A stretch of DNA of 64,000 nt from Bacteroidaceae bacterium (GTDB lineage: Bacteria > Bacteroidota > Bacteroidia > Bacteroidales > Bacteroidaceae): positions 1 through 64,000 of the forward strand of contig JAKSIU010000001.1 of assembly GCA_024398615.1 (NCBI GenBank), written 5' to 3'. Under the pieces are notes generated by a model. That model saw nothing but the letters and a program-made list of their open reading frames with translations, made no database searches and was not told the origin of the DNA. Each line of letters opens with the position of its first letter. Position 1 is the stretch's first letter. A program made the position numbers and the translations under genes. Positions 32,630 to 43,119 of the stretch are shown here, in pieces.

Positions 32630-34576
32630 TTACCATTTATTTATCATAGAATTGACTTCATCGGCAATTTTTTTACCAAAGTCGTCAATTTTCATGTTTC
32701 CAAGGTTCTCAGCGCCCTGCTTGCGGACGTTGACTTCGCCCATTTCGGCTTCCTTTTCGCCTACCACAAGCATGTAAGGAACGTGCTTGACCTCATTGTC
32801 GCGGATCTTGCGTCCTATCTTCTCATTACGGTCATCGACGAAACCGCGGACCTCATACTTGTCCTCCAGTTCTTTCTGCACACGGTATGCGTAGTCGTTG
32901 GCCTTTTCAGAAATTGGCAGGATAGCAACCTGATCAGGAATAAGCCACAGCGGGAACTTGCCGGCGGTATGCTCTATGAGCACAGCGACAAAACGTTCCA
33001 TCGAACCGAACGGGGCACGGTGGATCATGACCGGACGTTCCTTCTGGTTGTCAGAGCCGATGTATTCGAGTTCGAACCTCTGAGGCAGGTTGTAGTCAAC
33101 CTGGATGGTACCCAGCTGCCAGCGGCGGCCCAGAGCATCCTTTACCATGAAATCAAGCTTCGGGCCATAGAATGCGGCTTCACCATATTCGACGGTTGCA
33201 GGGAGTCCCTTCTCCTTGCACGCCTCGACAATGGCGTTTTCGGCCTTCTCCCACACCTCGTCGCTTCCTACATATTTCTCGTGGTCGTTAGGGTCACGGA
33301 GTGATATCTGAGCTTCAAAGTTCTCGAAATTCAGGGCCTTGAAGATGATTTCGATGATTTCCATCACACGGATGAATTCACCCTTCACCTGATCCGGACG
33401 GCAGAAGATATGGGCATCGTCCTGAGTGAAGCTGCGGACACGTGTAAGTCCGTGGAGCTCGCCGCTCTGCTCATAGCGGTATACGGTACCGAATTCTGCA
33501 ATGCGCAGAGGCAGGTCACGGTATGAGCGGGGCTGTGACTTGAAGATACAGCAGTGGTGGGGGCAGTTCATGGGCTTGAGCAGATAGCACTCGCCCTCTT
33601 CAGGAGTGGTGATAGGCTGGAAGCTGTCCTTGCCGTAATGATCCCAGTGACCGGAAGTGACATAGAGCTGCTTTGAACCGATGTGCGGGGTGATAACCTG
33701 CTGGTAGCCATAACGCTTCTGGATGCGTGACAGGAAGTCCTGCAGTCTGAGACGCAGTGACGTACCCTTTGGCAGCCAGATGGGAAGTCCCTTGCCGACC
33801 ATGTCGCTGAACATGAAAAGTTCCATCTCCTTACCGATCTTGCGGTGGTCGCGCTTCTTGGCCTCTTCGAGCAGTTCGAGATACTCGTCAAGCATCTTCT
33901 TCTTAGGGAAGCTGATGCCGTAGATACGGGTCATCTGCGGGCGTTTCTCGTCACCGCGCCAGTAAGCTGCGCTGGTTGCAGTCAGCTTGACGGCCTTGAT
34001 AGCACTGGTGTCGACCAGATGCGGACCGCGGCAGAGGTCAGTGTAGTTACCCTGTGTGTATGTGGTGATAGTGCCGTCCTCAAGGTCGGCGATCAGCTCG
34101 TTCTTGTAGCTCTGTCCGCGCTCGGCGAAGAACTTCAGGGCATCGGCCTTTGAGATTTCCTCACGGACAAGCTTTTCCTTCTTCTGGACAAGTTCCATCA
34201 TCTTGGCCTCGATGGCAGCGAAGTCAGATTCCTTGATGACAGTACCTTCCGGTGGCATGATGTCATAATAGAAACCGCGCTCAATGGCCGGTCCGATACC
34301 GAACTGTGTGCCTGGATAGAGTTCCTGAAGGGCCTCAGCCATAAGGTGGGCACTGGTATGCCAGTATGCGTGCTTGGCCTCATCGTCATCCCACTTGTGA
34401 AGCTTGATTGAAGCGTCCTCCATAATGGGACGGTTCAGTTCGGTTATCTGGTCATTGACACTGCATGCCAGAACGTCCTGTGCCAGACGCTGGCTTATGC
34501 TCTCGGCAATTTCGTATCCGGTAACGCCCTGCTCATACTGGCGGACGGTTCCATCCGGAAAAGTGATGTTTATCAT
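32630..34576 (-). CDS. thrS: Threonine-tRNA ligase
   Basis: 648 residues with TGS, editing ([12 protein letters not shown]...), catalytic and anticodon-binding domains. Class II motifs: zinc-site [49 protein letters not shown] and [19 protein letters not shown]. First gene of the thrS-infC-rpmI-rplT operon; infC begins 41 bp later. A -7 box TAATTTTG at 34617-34624 (minus) lies about 40 bp upstream. Confidence 0.98.
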   Translation of the reverse strand: MINITFPDGTVRQYEQGVTGYEIAESISQRLAQDVLACSVNDQITELNRPIMEDASIKLHKWDDDEAKHAYWHTSAHLMAEALQELYPGTQFGIGPAIERGFYYDIMPPEGTVIKESDFAAIEAKMMELVQKKEKLVREEISKADALKFFAERGQSYKNELIADLEDGTITTYTQGNYTDLCRGPHLVDTSAIKAVKLTATSAAYWRGDEKRPQMTRIYGISFPKKKMLDEYLELLEEAKKRDHRKIGKEMELFMFSDMVGKGLPIWLPKGTSLRLRLQDFLSRIQKRYGYQQVITPHIGSKQLYVTSGHWDHYGKDSFQPITTPEEGECYLLKPMNCPHHCCIFKSQPRSYRDLPLRIAEFGTVYRYEQSGELHGLTRVRSFTQDDAHIFCRPDQVKGEFIRVMEIIEIIFKALNFENFEAQISLRDPNDHEKYVGSDEVWEKAENAIVEACKEKGLPATVEYGEAAFYGPKLDFMVKDALGRRWQLGTIQVDYNLPQRFELEYIGSDNQKERPVMIHRAPFGSMERFVAVLIEHTAGKFPLWLIPDQVAILPISEKANDYAYRVQKELEDKYEVRGFVDDRNEKIGRKIRDNEVKHVPYMLVVGEKEAEMGEVNVRKQGAENLGNMKIDDFGKKIADEVNSMINKW

Positions 34577-34616
34577 TCTTATGCTGTTTTTATTTGTTTT
34601 TTCAATGCAAAGTCCG

Positions 34617-34624
34617 CAAAATTA
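34617..34624 (-). promoter_or_regulatory. -7 promoter box of thrS operon
   Basis: TAATTTTG on the minus strand, about 40 bp before the thrS ATG and just after the upstream TPR gene stop. It fits TAnnTTTG. Confidence 0.6.
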
Positions 34625-34646
34625 TCAATTTGTTTTCAATTTGGAG

Positions 34647-36668
34647 CTATTCAGTCTTGGAAAAGCGCTTTATTATATTATATGCGCCGACTATGCCCAG
34701 TTCTCCGGCACGGCTCATGTCGTCAACGGCCTGGTCTGTCCTGCCCAGCAGCACAAGGACGACAGCCCTGTTGTACCACGCCTGTGCCAGCTGGGGATCC
34801 AGCTCCACAGCCTTGTCAAGATCGACCAGCGCAGCATGCAGGTCATCGGACATGGCATAGAACGTACCACGGTTGTAATACGCGAAAGCGAGTTCAGGAG
34901 CCAGTTCAATGACCTTGTCAAGTGACTGGATCACCTGACGGTATTCCGACAGCTGCAGAGTCTGGAGTCTGGTGTCGCGCCGGTCAGACTCATTCTTCTC
35001 GACATCCATGCGCATGGAAAGGATCTGCGCCTTCAGGAACCACGCCATCCAGTTGTCAGCATTCACTTCCATTGCGGCATCAAGGTCATCAAGAGCCGAC
35101 TGGAAATCCTGCAGAAGGCTGAAATCCAGAGCCCTGCACAGCAGATCCTCCACACTGGCCGGGTTCTGGGCTATACTGGCGGCACGGGTCTCTATATCGT
35201 CGAACAGATAATTGATCCTGTCAATATCAAGGGCCTGATTTCCCGATTCGAACCTGACATCACGTATGGGATGTCCCACGCTGTTGAAGCTGGCAAGGAG
35301 CGGGCTTGTGAACACCCTGCGCGAGGTAGGGTTCTCATTGTCAAAATAAGTCAGTCTGAATGATGCCAGATACGAAACCTCGACATTCCTGTTCTGTACG
35401 CGACCGCGGTATTCACTTGAGAAACCGGTAGAGTTCTCAAGCTCGTCATCCACAATTATCTTCCTGTAATTACGGACATTACGGTCCTTGCTGGATCGTG
35501 TCTTGGAATCCGATGCCTCATCATCGGCATCGCTGTCCGAACCGGTATCGTAGCCCATGGCCCGGTTGAAACGCCGGTTCTGTTCCCTGAGCACCACCAT
35601 GGCATCCTGATAGGCCAGTTCGCTGAGTCCCAGCCTTTCACGGACATCGGAACGCAGCTGATATCCCAGAATGAAATCAGGATATTCCTCAAGCACGCGG
35701 CTGATATCCTGCTCAGCCCCGCTGAAATCTCCGGTATTGTTACGCAGCACTCCGCGGTTGAAGACAGCCATCATATTGTCCGGCTCGGCATCAATGACGA
35801 AATCAAAATCGTCAATGGCACGGTTGTCATCACCGACCTGCGCTCTGAGACTGCCTCGGTTATAATGTCCGTTCACATTCGCCGGGTCAATTCTGAGAGC
35901 CATGTCATAATCGGCCAGCGCCGAATTCAGGCTGTCGCGTTCGTAGTGGACCATTGCCCTGTTCATATATGCCTGGACATTGCCTGGGTCCAGATATATT
36001 GCACGGTCCAGGTCCGGCAGTGCCTCATCGAACATGTCAAGACGTGCCTTGAGGACGGAACGATGCACAAGCAGATCGGAATTGAAACGGTCCTGTCCGA
36101 TGGCCCTGTCAATCCATTCAAGCGACTGGACACTGTCACCGTTATCCCACAGAAGATCCGATTTCATAGCCATGCCCTCGGCATATTTCGGCCAGGACAT
36201 GAGCAGGGTGTCAACAGCTGCAAGAGCTTCCTTCATGTCACCGTTCCGGGCCAGGCTCAGAATGAGGTTATGGCGTATGGAACGGTTCTCGGGATCCAGG
36301 CTCAAGCCTTTCCGGAAATCCTGTACAGCTTCAACGTACATCTGCTGATAGACCTTTGCCAGCCCCCTGACCTGGTAACTGTTGACCACAAACGGATTGC
36401 GTTCAATGGAACTGTTGCAGTCAAGTTCGGCTCCACGGAAATCCTCGAGCGAGAGTTTGGCCACAGCCCTGTAGAAGTACGGTTCGTACAGGTATGGCTT
36501 GGCATTTATGACCTGATTGAAATACTGGATGGCAAGAACGTAATCGTCAAAATAAAGGGCGTTGCGGCCCACCAGCATCATGCGGTCAGTATTGATCTGG
36601 GCATGCGCGCAGCCCGGCAGCAGCATTGCAGCCACTGCCAGCATCATGCAGCGACGCCTTATTCCCAT
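34647..36668 (-). CDS. Large secreted TPR protein
   Basis: 673 residues with a signal peptide ending PGCAHAQ; the Cys may be a lipoprotein site. About twelve TPR units are visible, such as AYMNRAMVHYERDSLNSALADYDMALRIDPANVNGHYNRGS, in two arrays (about 25-375 and 510-665). They are separated by an acidic and charged linker (SDSDADDEASDSKTRSSKDR) and a beta-rich insert. It is a protein-protein scaffold in the periplasm; partners are unknown. Its start lies 1 bp from the def stop, so it is probably co-transcribed with def-ruvX. Confidence 0.85.
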   Translation of the reverse strand: MGIRRRCMMLAVAAMLLPGCAHAQINTDRMMLVGRNALYFDDYVLAIQYFNQVINAKPYLYEPYFYRAVAKLSLEDFRGAELDCNSSIERNPFVVNSYQVRGLAKVYQQMYVEAVQDFRKGLSLDPENRSIRHNLILSLARNGDMKEALAAVDTLLMSWPKYAEGMAMKSDLLWDNGDSVQSLEWIDRAIGQDRFNSDLLVHRSVLKARLDMFDEALPDLDRAIYLDPGNVQAYMNRAMVHYERDSLNSALADYDMALRIDPANVNGHYNRGSLRAQVGDDNRAIDDFDFVIDAEPDNMMAVFNRGVLRNNTGDFSGAEQDISRVLEEYPDFILGYQLRSDVRERLGLSELAYQDAMVVLREQNRRFNRAMGYDTGSDSDADDEASDSKTRSSKDRNVRNYRKIIVDDELENSTGFSSEYRGRVQNRNVEVSYLASFRLTYFDNENPTSRRVFTSPLLASFNSVGHPIRDVRFESGNQALDIDRINYLFDDIETRAASIAQNPASVEDLLCRALDFSLLQDFQSALDDLDAAMEVNADNWMAWFLKAQILSMRMDVEKNESDRRDTRLQTLQLSEYRQVIQSLDKVIELAPELAFAYYNRGTFYAMSDDLHAALVDLDKAVELDPQLAQAWYNRAVVLVLLGRTDQAVDDMSRAGELGIVGAYNIIKRFSKTE

Positions 36669-36669
36669 G

Positions 36670-37227
36670 TCATTTTCTGGCGGGTTTGACCTTGTAATCG
36701 CAGTTGAAACGGCCGGCCTGGATGGCGCTCAGATTCTTCTTGTTCATCTGACGGCGCAGAGGCGACATGCGGTCAATGAAGCATTTTCCGTCCAGATGGT
36801 CAATCTCATGCTGCATGACACGTGCGGGGAAACCTTCGAACCATTCGTCATGCTCCTCAAAATTCTCGTCCAGCCAGCTCACGCGCACGCGCGCCGGGCG
36901 CATGACCTTTTCGTGAATGCCCGGAAAACTCAAGCATCCCTCTTCGTATGGTTCCATCGGCCCGTCAGTCTCTTCAATGTAAGGATTGATATAAGACTTC
37001 AGATAACCCTTGAATTCGGGCATGTCATCGGACATCACATCAAGGTCAACAACCACTAGACGGATTGGAAGACCCACCTGAGGTGCTGCCAGCCCCACCC
37101 CCTCGCTCTTGCGCAGGGTTTCGAACATATCCTTCACAAGCTGTCCCAGTTCGGGATAGTTTTCATCAATTTCACCGGCCTCCTGCTTAAGGACAGCATG
37201 GCCGTATGTATAAATAGGTAATATCAT
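36670..37227 (-). CDS. def: Peptide deformylase
   Basis: 185 residues. All three motifs are present: GVGLAAPQVGLP, EGCLSFP and MQHEIDHLDG, which supply the Cys/His/His metal ligands and catalytic Glu. It removes the N-formyl group from nascent proteins. It overlaps ruvX by 4 bp. Confidence 0.97.
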   Translation of the reverse strand: MILPIYTYGHAVLKQEAGEIDENYPELGQLVKDMFETLRKSEGVGLAAPQVGLPIRLVVVDLDVMSDDMPEFKGYLKSYINPYIEETDGPMEPYEEGCLSFPGIHEKVMRPARVRVSWLDENFEEHDEWFEGFPARVMQHEIDHLDGKCFIDRMSPLRRQMNKKNLSAIQAGRFNCDYKVKPARK

Positions 37228-37649
37228 AATTCTCTATACTGCCTGGAATCCATATACGACTCCAGAATGATGGTTGCGCTGATTTCGTCGACAAGTGCCT
37301 TATTCCTGCGTGCCATACGGCCTATTCCGCTGTCCAGCATGGCCTGATGTGCCAGTACCGATGTAAAGCGCTCATCAAACATCTCTATTCTCTTGTCAGG
37401 GAACTGCCTGCGCAGCTTCTCAACGAACGGACGTATCTGAGCCATACTGGCCGAATCCTGCCCGTTCATGTTCGTCGGATGGCCAACCACGATGATGTCA
37501 ACCGTTTCACGTGCACAGTAACCGGTCAGGAATGACATCAGTTCGTTAGTGGGTACAGTAGTCAATCCCCCCGGCACTATGCGCAGGATGTCAGTCACAG
37601 CGATTCCGGTACGTCTGGTACCGTAATCTATCGAAAGTATACGACCCAA
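37224..37649 (-). CDS. ruvX: RuvX/YqgF family pre-16S rRNA nuclease
   Basis: 141 residues. RNase H-like fold with MGRILSIDYGTRRTGIAVTD, VVGHPTNMNGQ and MFDERFTSV. The start is TTG: an in-frame TAA lies just upstream and no ATG precedes the conserved first strand. Family members process the 16S rRNA 5' end and resemble Holliday-junction resolvases. It lies between a SPOR lipoprotein and def. Confidence 0.93.
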   Translation of the reverse strand: MGRILSIDYGTRRTGIAVTDILRIVPGGLTTVPTNELMSFLTGYCARETVDIIVVGHPTNMNGQDSASMAQIRPFVEKLRRQFPDKRIEMFDERFTSVLAHQAMLDSGIGRMARRNKALVDEISATIILESYMDSRQYREL

Positions 37650-37654
37650 GTCCC

Positions 37655-38116
37655 TTACTTGTTATACAGAATCCAGGAGCCCTGGAAATCGGTATTGTCA
37701 GGATACTTTGCCTTGAACTTGGCACGGGCGTCGGCTGCCTCTTCCTTGGTCTTGAAGCTGGCAAGGATTACACGGTATGTCTTTCCGGCCTCGTTGACTG
37801 CAACAACCGGAGAATAGCCGTCCTTCTTGAGACTCTCAAGCAGAGCATCGGCATTGGCCTTCAGCGAATAGCTTCCGCATACTACAGCGTACTGCTGGAT
37901 TTCACCTTCACCGCTGACCTTGGTCACCTTTTCCTGACGGACTGAGACATTCTCATCCTGGACAGGCTGGGCAGCAGGCTGTTCGGCCTGAACCTGATCG
38001 TTCTGAACCGCCTTTTCATAAGCGGTCTTATAGGCATTGGCACTCGACTTGCAGCCGGTCAATGAGAACAGACCTGCTGCCAGAATCATAAGACAGATAT
38101 TCTTTTTCATATTCAT
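37655..38116 (-). CDS. SPOR-domain lipoprotein
   Basis: 153 residues from ATG 38116. Lipoprotein signal MNMKKNICLMILAAGLFSLTGC. A variable Gln/Glu-rich linker is followed by a C-terminal SPOR domain (about 85-150: QQYAVVCGSYSLKANADALLE...YRVILASFKTKEEAADARAKF). SPOR domains bind denuded glycan at division sites. It sits 10 bp after the nucleotidase gene and 5 bp before ruvX, in a long co-directional run. Confidence 0.9.
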   Translation of the reverse strand: MNMKKNICLMILAAGLFSLTGCKSSANAYKTAYEKAVQNDQVQAEQPAAQPVQDENVSVRQEKVTKVSGEGEIQQYAVVCGSYSLKANADALLESLKKDGYSPVVAVNEAGKTYRVILASFKTKEEAADARAKFKAKYPDNTDFQGSWILYNK

Positions 38117-38126
38117 ATAAAGTAAA

Positions 38127-39743
38127 TTAATTATTCGAACTTTCATGTTCAACCATATCATTCATGGCAGTCATCCAATCGGAATACCGCTTTATTCTTA
38201 CAGTGTCACCCATTTCGCTGCTGAGTGCGAACTGGGTTATCACATAATATCTTATATCAGTTGGGGTGGAAACGTTAAGTCGTGTCTGCAGATCCGCCCC
38301 GGAAAGACCGGTCGCCTGCGGCAGGATTGACTCGGTTCCCCCGAACAGGAATGACGTGATGGTGGTACGGTACATTTGTTCCTCATCAAAAGGAGTGCCG
38401 TCAGACATGGATATGACCTTGACCCGCTGTCCGAACGGTTCCGTCAGATCTATCACGTATTTGATACCTGCCGCCGAAAGAAAGCGGTTCGACGGTTCAA
38501 CGGGCCCCTCAGTCAGGAACCTGTCGGTCGAGCACTCAAGGATACTGCGGATTTCAGCTCCGGAAAGCATCAGTGACACCATGCTGTTGTCAAACGGATA
38601 CAGGTGGAAGGCATCACGCATGGTAAACGGTCCGGCATCAATCCTGGCTGTAGTCTGGACGCACGATGCCAGCGACACCTGTGCTCCCTGGAAACCCATC
38701 TGAATGGAATGGATATAGTCAAGGGACGAGTTCATGGCCCATATTGAACCGTCGGCAATGAGCGGATCGCCCAGAATACCCAATGTGGAATCGGCATAGG
38801 CGCAGACGTCATCCCAACGGTCCGAAAGACGGTCCAGGAACTTCGCATCAGGTTCAACACCACCGATGTCTTCAATTCCGGCACTGATTACAGGTTCCGG
38901 AGTATCTGACTTACTGAAATCAAGGCTGATGTCCGCAACAGCAACGCTGCTGCAGAAGCCCCCCGGATTGGCAACCCAGACGGAATCGCCGTTCCCCACA
39001 GCAATCCTTGCAGCGTTCCGTTCATGGTCATGACCGTAAAGGATCAGGTCAAATCCGCCAAGTCCCGGAGTGTTTCCCCACTCCTTGATGCCGGCATGGA
39101 CAAGCCCCACAATGACATCGGCCTTTTCCTCATCCCTGAGAACCGGAATCCACAAGTCCGATGCCTTTTCAAACGAACACACGCCAAGTTCGCCCATCAC
39201 ATCGGCCGGGATGGTATTCAGGACACTCTGGGTGGTAAGTCCAAGGAATGCTATTCTTACTCCGCCGACCTCAACCACCCTGTACGGAGGCATGTAATCA
39301 CCCATCTTTGCAAAGCCCAGATTGCCCCACAGAACGGGAGATTCAAGACTGCGGAAAAAGCGGTCGTAACTGTTCGTGCCCACAAACAGGTCATGATTGC
39401 CCATGGCGTATGCCTGACAGTCAAGGAGGTTGTATGCCGTTGCAGCCAGACTTGGCTTGTAGAATTCGGCAGTTACATCGCGGTACATTTCAATCGATCC
39501 CTGCAGAATGTCCCCGCAATCCACATATACCACATTCCTGTGTTCCTTACGTTCCTTTGAAAGGAATGTGGCAACCTTGGCAAGCGAGCCCTCACGCTGT
39601 TTGCCGGTAACCGCATCTATGTCAAAAACCTGTCCATGGACATCGGAGGTCGCCACAATCCTTATGTCAACGACCCCATGGCGCCCGCAGCACGAAAACA
39701 GAAGCGGGAGCAGCAACAGGAACAGATTCGTAAAGCGTTTCAT
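38127..39743 (-). CDS. Secreted 5'-nucleotidase/2',3'-cyclic phosphodiesterase (UshA-like)
   Basis: 538 residues with a lipoprotein-like signal (LLPLLFSCCG). Metallophosphatase motifs are in order: IVATSDVHGQ, VDCGDILQGS, AMGNHDLF, VGLVHAG and LILYGHDHERN. The C-terminal nucleotidase domain contains NRFLSAAGIKYVIDLTEPFGQRV. It hydrolyses extracellular nucleotides for salvage in the periplasm. It overlaps the phosphoglucomutase stop by one base. Confidence 0.9.
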   Translation of the reverse strand: MKRFTNLFLLLLPLLFSCCGRHGVVDIRIVATSDVHGQVFDIDAVTGKQREGSLAKVATFLSKERKEHRNVVYVDCGDILQGSIEMYRDVTAEFYKPSLAATAYNLLDCQAYAMGNHDLFVGTNSYDRFFRSLESPVLWGNLGFAKMGDYMPPYRVVEVGGVRIAFLGLTTQSVLNTIPADVMGELGVCSFEKASDLWIPVLRDEEKADVIVGLVHAGIKEWGNTPGLGGFDLILYGHDHERNAARIAVGNGDSVWVANPGGFCSSVAVADISLDFSKSDTPEPVISAGIEDIGGVEPDAKFLDRLSDRWDDVCAYADSTLGILGDPLIADGSIWAMNSSLDYIHSIQMGFQGAQVSLASCVQTTARIDAGPFTMRDAFHLYPFDNSMVSLMLSGAEIRSILECSTDRFLTEGPVEPSNRFLSAAGIKYVIDLTEPFGQRVKVISMSDGTPFDEEQMYRTTITSFLFGGTESILPQATGLSGADLQTRLNVSTPTDIRYYVITQFALSSEMGDTVRIKRYSDWMTAMNDMVEHESSNN

Positions 39744-41482
39744 CAGATTCCGAGATCCTTCTTGAACAGGTTGATCTTTTCGCCGGCCTGAGCCTTCACA
39801 GCAAGATAATCGGCCTTCGATGCCATTGGCAGTTTGGCTTCCATATAGAACTTTATCTTAGGTTCGGTTCCTGAAGGACGGACTGAGATCTTGTCACCGG
39901 CGGCTGTGAAATACTGCAGCACGTTGGACGGTTCAGGCATTTCAAGCTCTGTCACAGTGCCGTCGGCAGCAGTCTGCCTGAGCAGCTTGAAGTCCTTGAT
40001 GAGCACGACCGGTTCTCCTGCCAGAGTCTTTGGCGGATTGGCACGGAACTGCTCCATCATGGCCTTGATCTCATCGGCTCCGCTCTTGCCCGGCTTTACG
40101 ACACTCACGGCCTGTTCTTCCGAGAAACCGTATTCCTGATATGCATCGAGCAGCATGTCAAACAGGGTCTTGCCGTTCTCCTTGCCCCATGCGGCAATCT
40201 CGGCCATGAGCGAGCAGGCCGATACGGCATCCTTGTCGCGCACGAAATCCTCGGCCAGGAAGCCGAAACTCTCTTCGCCGCCACCGACATACTTCTTTCC
40301 CTTTGCATTCTCATCGGCAATGACCTTTGCAATCCACTTGAAGCCGGTATAGCAGTCGAACATCTCCATGTTGTTCTTCCTGGCTATCTCGCTGATGACC
40401 TCAGTCGTGACAATTGTCTTGACTATGTATTCCTTACCGGTAATCTTGCCCAGCTTGTTGAGCTGTCTGATAATGTAGTACAGGAATATCATTGCTGTCT
40501 GGTTGCCGTTCAGCAGCACCAGTTCGCCCTTGTCATTGCGGCAGGCCACGCCCAGACGGTCAGCATCAGGGTCCGATGCCATGACGACATCGGCATTCTT
40601 TTCTCGTGCCAGCTTCAGAGCAAGTGTCAATGCCTCAGGATATTCCGGGTTCGGCGATACGACTGTCGGGAAATTGCCGTCCGGTATCATCTGCTCGGGA
40701 ACGCAGTTCACGTTCGTGAATCCCCACTGGGCCAGTGAACGCGGAATCATCATGCGTCCGCAACCGTGCAGCGGAGTATATACAATGCACAGGTCATGGT
40801 TGCGCTTCACCAGATCCGGATCAATGCAGATACCCTCAATGGCATCCAGATAAGGTTTGTCGACCTCTTCGCCGATAATGGTAATAAGTTCGGGGTTGCC
40901 CTTGAACTTTATGTCCTCAACACGGACCTTTGCCACCTCGTCAATGATGCCGGTGTCATGCGGAGCCAGAACCTGAGCACCGTCTTCCCAATATGCCTTG
41001 TAGCCGTTGTATTCGCGCGGATTGTGGCTTGCGGTCACGTTCACACCGCTCTGGCAGCCAAGATACCGGATTGCGAAAGAAACTTCTGGCGTGGGACGCA
41101 GGTCCTCGAACAGATAGACCTTGATTCCGTTGGCGCTGAAGATGTCTGCAACCGTTTCAGCGAACAGGCGGCCGTTATTGCGGCAGTCATGACCCACAAC
41201 CACTGAAATCTGTTCCCTGTCCTTGAAGTTGCGGTTCAGGTAATTTGCCAGACCCTGGGTGGCCATTCCGACCGTATATATGTTCATGCGGTTGGTTCCT
41301 GCGCCCATGATTCCGCGCAGACCGCCGGTGCCGAATTCCAGATCACGGTAAAAAGCGTCAATTAGAGCAGACTTGTCCTCATTTTCAAGCATTGCCCTGA
41401 CTTCGTTTCTTGTATTCTCATCAAAACCGTTACCCAGCCACTGCTGAGCCTTTTCGGTTACCTGCATCAATAATTCGTCCAT
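39743..41482 (-). CDS. Phosphoglucomutase/phosphomannomutase family phospho-sugar mutase
   Basis: 579 residues from ATG 41482; an in-frame TTG at 41497 is the alternative. Active-site serine loop NVTASHNPREYNG, metal loop ASDPDADRLG, sugar loop GGEESFGF and phosphate loop SVRPSGTEPKIKFY. It interconverts hexose 1- and 6-phosphates, supplying precursors for polysaccharide synthesis that fit the flippase and glycosyltransferases next door. A perfect -7 box TATATTTG is at 41511-41518 (minus). Confidence 0.95.
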   Translation of the reverse strand: MDELLMQVTEKAQQWLGNGFDENTRNEVRAMLENEDKSALIDAFYRDLEFGTGGLRGIMGAGTNRMNIYTVGMATQGLANYLNRNFKDREQISVVVGHDCRNNGRLFAETVADIFSANGIKVYLFEDLRPTPEVSFAIRYLGCQSGVNVTASHNPREYNGYKAYWEDGAQVLAPHDTGIIDEVAKVRVEDIKFKGNPELITIIGEEVDKPYLDAIEGICIDPDLVKRNHDLCIVYTPLHGCGRMMIPRSLAQWGFTNVNCVPEQMIPDGNFPTVVSPNPEYPEALTLALKLAREKNADVVMASDPDADRLGVACRNDKGELVLLNGNQTAMIFLYYIIRQLNKLGKITGKEYIVKTIVTTEVISEIARKNNMEMFDCYTGFKWIAKVIADENAKGKKYVGGGEESFGFLAEDFVRDKDAVSACSLMAEIAAWGKENGKTLFDMLLDAYQEYGFSEEQAVSVVKPGKSGADEIKAMMEQFRANPPKTLAGEPVVLIKDFKLLRQTAADGTVTELEMPEPSNVLQYFTAAGDKISVRPSGTEPKIKFYMEAKLPMASKADYLAVKAQAGEKINLFKKDLGI

Positions 41483-41510
41483 ATTATTCTGTAGCAAAAC
41501 TGTTAATCCG

Positions 41511-41518
41511 CAAATATA
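41511..41518 (-). promoter_or_regulatory. -7 promoter box of the phosphoglucomutase operon
   Basis: TATATTTG on the minus strand lies 28 bp before the ATG at 41482, in the short gap after the flippase gene. The mutase operon can therefore be transcribed separately. Confidence 0.65.
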
Positions 41519-41537
41519 ATGAAAAGCGTCCGAAACA

Positions 41538-43028
41538 TCAATTGCTTTTCCTGAAAAATGTCAGGCCTCCGTTCCTCCTCAGGAAAACGAATGAGTACAA
41601 GGCCGATGCCACCATTGCTGCGCCACCGACAGCATACCCGATTGCACCCCGGACCACAACGCAGCCCGCCGCGCAGACGCATGTCAGAGCCAGCTGAATC
41701 ACGAACCGTCTGACAAGCGGCACAGGCGGCACGAATCTGAAGCGCAGCCCCGCAACGATAAGTATCATCACCAGATAGAGCAGCTCCCACACGGCCAGTC
41801 CAAGGCCCACGCCTGTCAGTCCGCCCAGACTGTAGCCGGGCAGCACGCATCCTATCAGCATAAGATAACATGCAAGTTCCTGAGCCACATAGATCTTTCC
41901 GTCAAGTTTGGCCAAAGCCATATATGCCACAGGCTGGTAGGCCGATTTGAACAGCAGTCCTATTACGGCCAGCTGTGCCAGCGCCACAGACTCACTGAAT
42001 TTCACGGAATCCAACACCACGAGCACCACCAGGGGCATACCCACTATGAACGCCATGACAAGCGGCGAGGCAAGCATCAGCATTGTCTGCGACTGGCATG
42101 CCGCTATGCGGTTCATTTCCACTTGATTGCCGCTCGCAGCAGAAAGCCGCGGATAGTATTCGGAATCGTTCACAGTCAGCAGCAACGTGGTCATGTAAGT
42201 CACCAGCATCCATCCGGCCGAATACGTGCCGGTAAGTTCCTCACCGCCATGCACATAGAGGTATCTAGCCAGGAATGACCATGCCCACGAGCTCAGGAAT
42301 GCGGCAATGGTGAAGAATATGCCGAAACCTATCATTCCGAATCCGCGTTTCAACACGGCACCGCTGAACGGACGCACCCTATAAGGAAATGCCTTGAATG
42401 AGAAGAAGCATGTGACAGCCAGTGTGCCCAATGCAGACAAGGCCAAGGCCGGAGCCACGCCGTCCAATCCGAGCAGCCAGTATAGCGGAACCGACAGAAG
42501 CAGCGAAAAGACAGCCGCGAAAAGCTGGGAAAGAGCCACATGACGCAGACGGCCGGTTCCCTTAAGAATGGCCATTTCACCGCCGGAAACGGCACTCGCG
42601 GCAACTGACAGGGACATCATCATGAACTGCGGAGCAAAAGAACTGTCATCCTTGAAGGCCCATCGGCTCAAAGCACCTGAAAGAACCAGACACAGCAACA
42701 TTCCCACCATCGCGGTGAGCAGAGCCCAGCTGCGGGTCACCAGCACCATTGAATCAAGTTCCTCGGGACTATCGGAATAAAGAGACACCTGCTGGACAGC
42801 GGTCGAGCCCACTCCAAGACCGGTAGAACTGCGCACCAGTTCCGTGCTGCGGTTGAAGCCTTCGGCCAGACCGAAGCCCGCAGAACCCAGCAGCTTGGCC
42901 TTGACCTTGTTCAGCACAAGGGTACAGAGCATGGCAACGCCCTGAACGCTCCCGAACACAGCCGTGTACTTGAGGATGCGCGACGAAAGGCCTTCCGGCC
43001 GCAGACCGGAGCTGCTCTGTTTTGCCAT
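41538..43028 (-). CDS. Polysaccharide flippase (Wzx/MATE-like O-antigen translocase)
   Basis: 496 residues with about twelve to fourteen membrane helices. The start RILKYTAVFGSVQGVAMLCTLVLNKVKAKLLGSAGFGLAEGFNRS is typical of Bacteroidales O-antigen/exopolysaccharide translocases. It flips undecaprenyl-linked repeat units across the inner membrane. It is divergent from three glycosyltransferases (from 43120), forming a compact surface-glycan locus without a visible polymerase or ligase. A -7 box TAATTTTG (43056-43063, minus) precedes it. Confidence 0.88.
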   Translation of the reverse strand: MAKQSSSGLRPEGLSSRILKYTAVFGSVQGVAMLCTLVLNKVKAKLLGSAGFGLAEGFNRSTELVRSSTGLGVGSTAVQQVSLYSDSPEELDSMVLVTRSWALLTAMVGMLLCLVLSGALSRWAFKDDSSFAPQFMMMSLSVAASAVSGGEMAILKGTGRLRHVALSQLFAAVFSLLLSVPLYWLLGLDGVAPALALSALGTLAVTCFFSFKAFPYRVRPFSGAVLKRGFGMIGFGIFFTIAAFLSSWAWSFLARYLYVHGGEELTGTYSAGWMLVTYMTTLLLTVNDSEYYPRLSAASGNQVEMNRIAACQSQTMLMLASPLVMAFIVGMPLVVLVVLDSVKFSESVALAQLAVIGLLFKSAYQPVAYMALAKLDGKIYVAQELACYLMLIGCVLPGYSLGGLTGVGLGLAVWELLYLVMILIVAGLRFRFVPPVPLVRRFVIQLALTCVCAAGCVVVRGAIGYAVGGAAMVASALYSFVFLRRNGGLTFFRKSN

Positions 43029-43055
43029 AGTGTTACAATAACGTCCTTATGAGTG

Positions 43056-43063
43056 CAAAATTA
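43056..43063 (-). promoter_or_regulatory. -7 promoter box of the flippase gene
   Basis: TAATTTTG on the minus strand, 27 bp before the flippase ATG, in the divergent spacer shared with the glycosyltransferase cluster. Confidence 0.6.
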
Positions 43064-43119
43064 TAAAATAAATGGCTTATTTTTACGTTCTCATACACAG
43101 ACAGTCGCTATCAGGACCT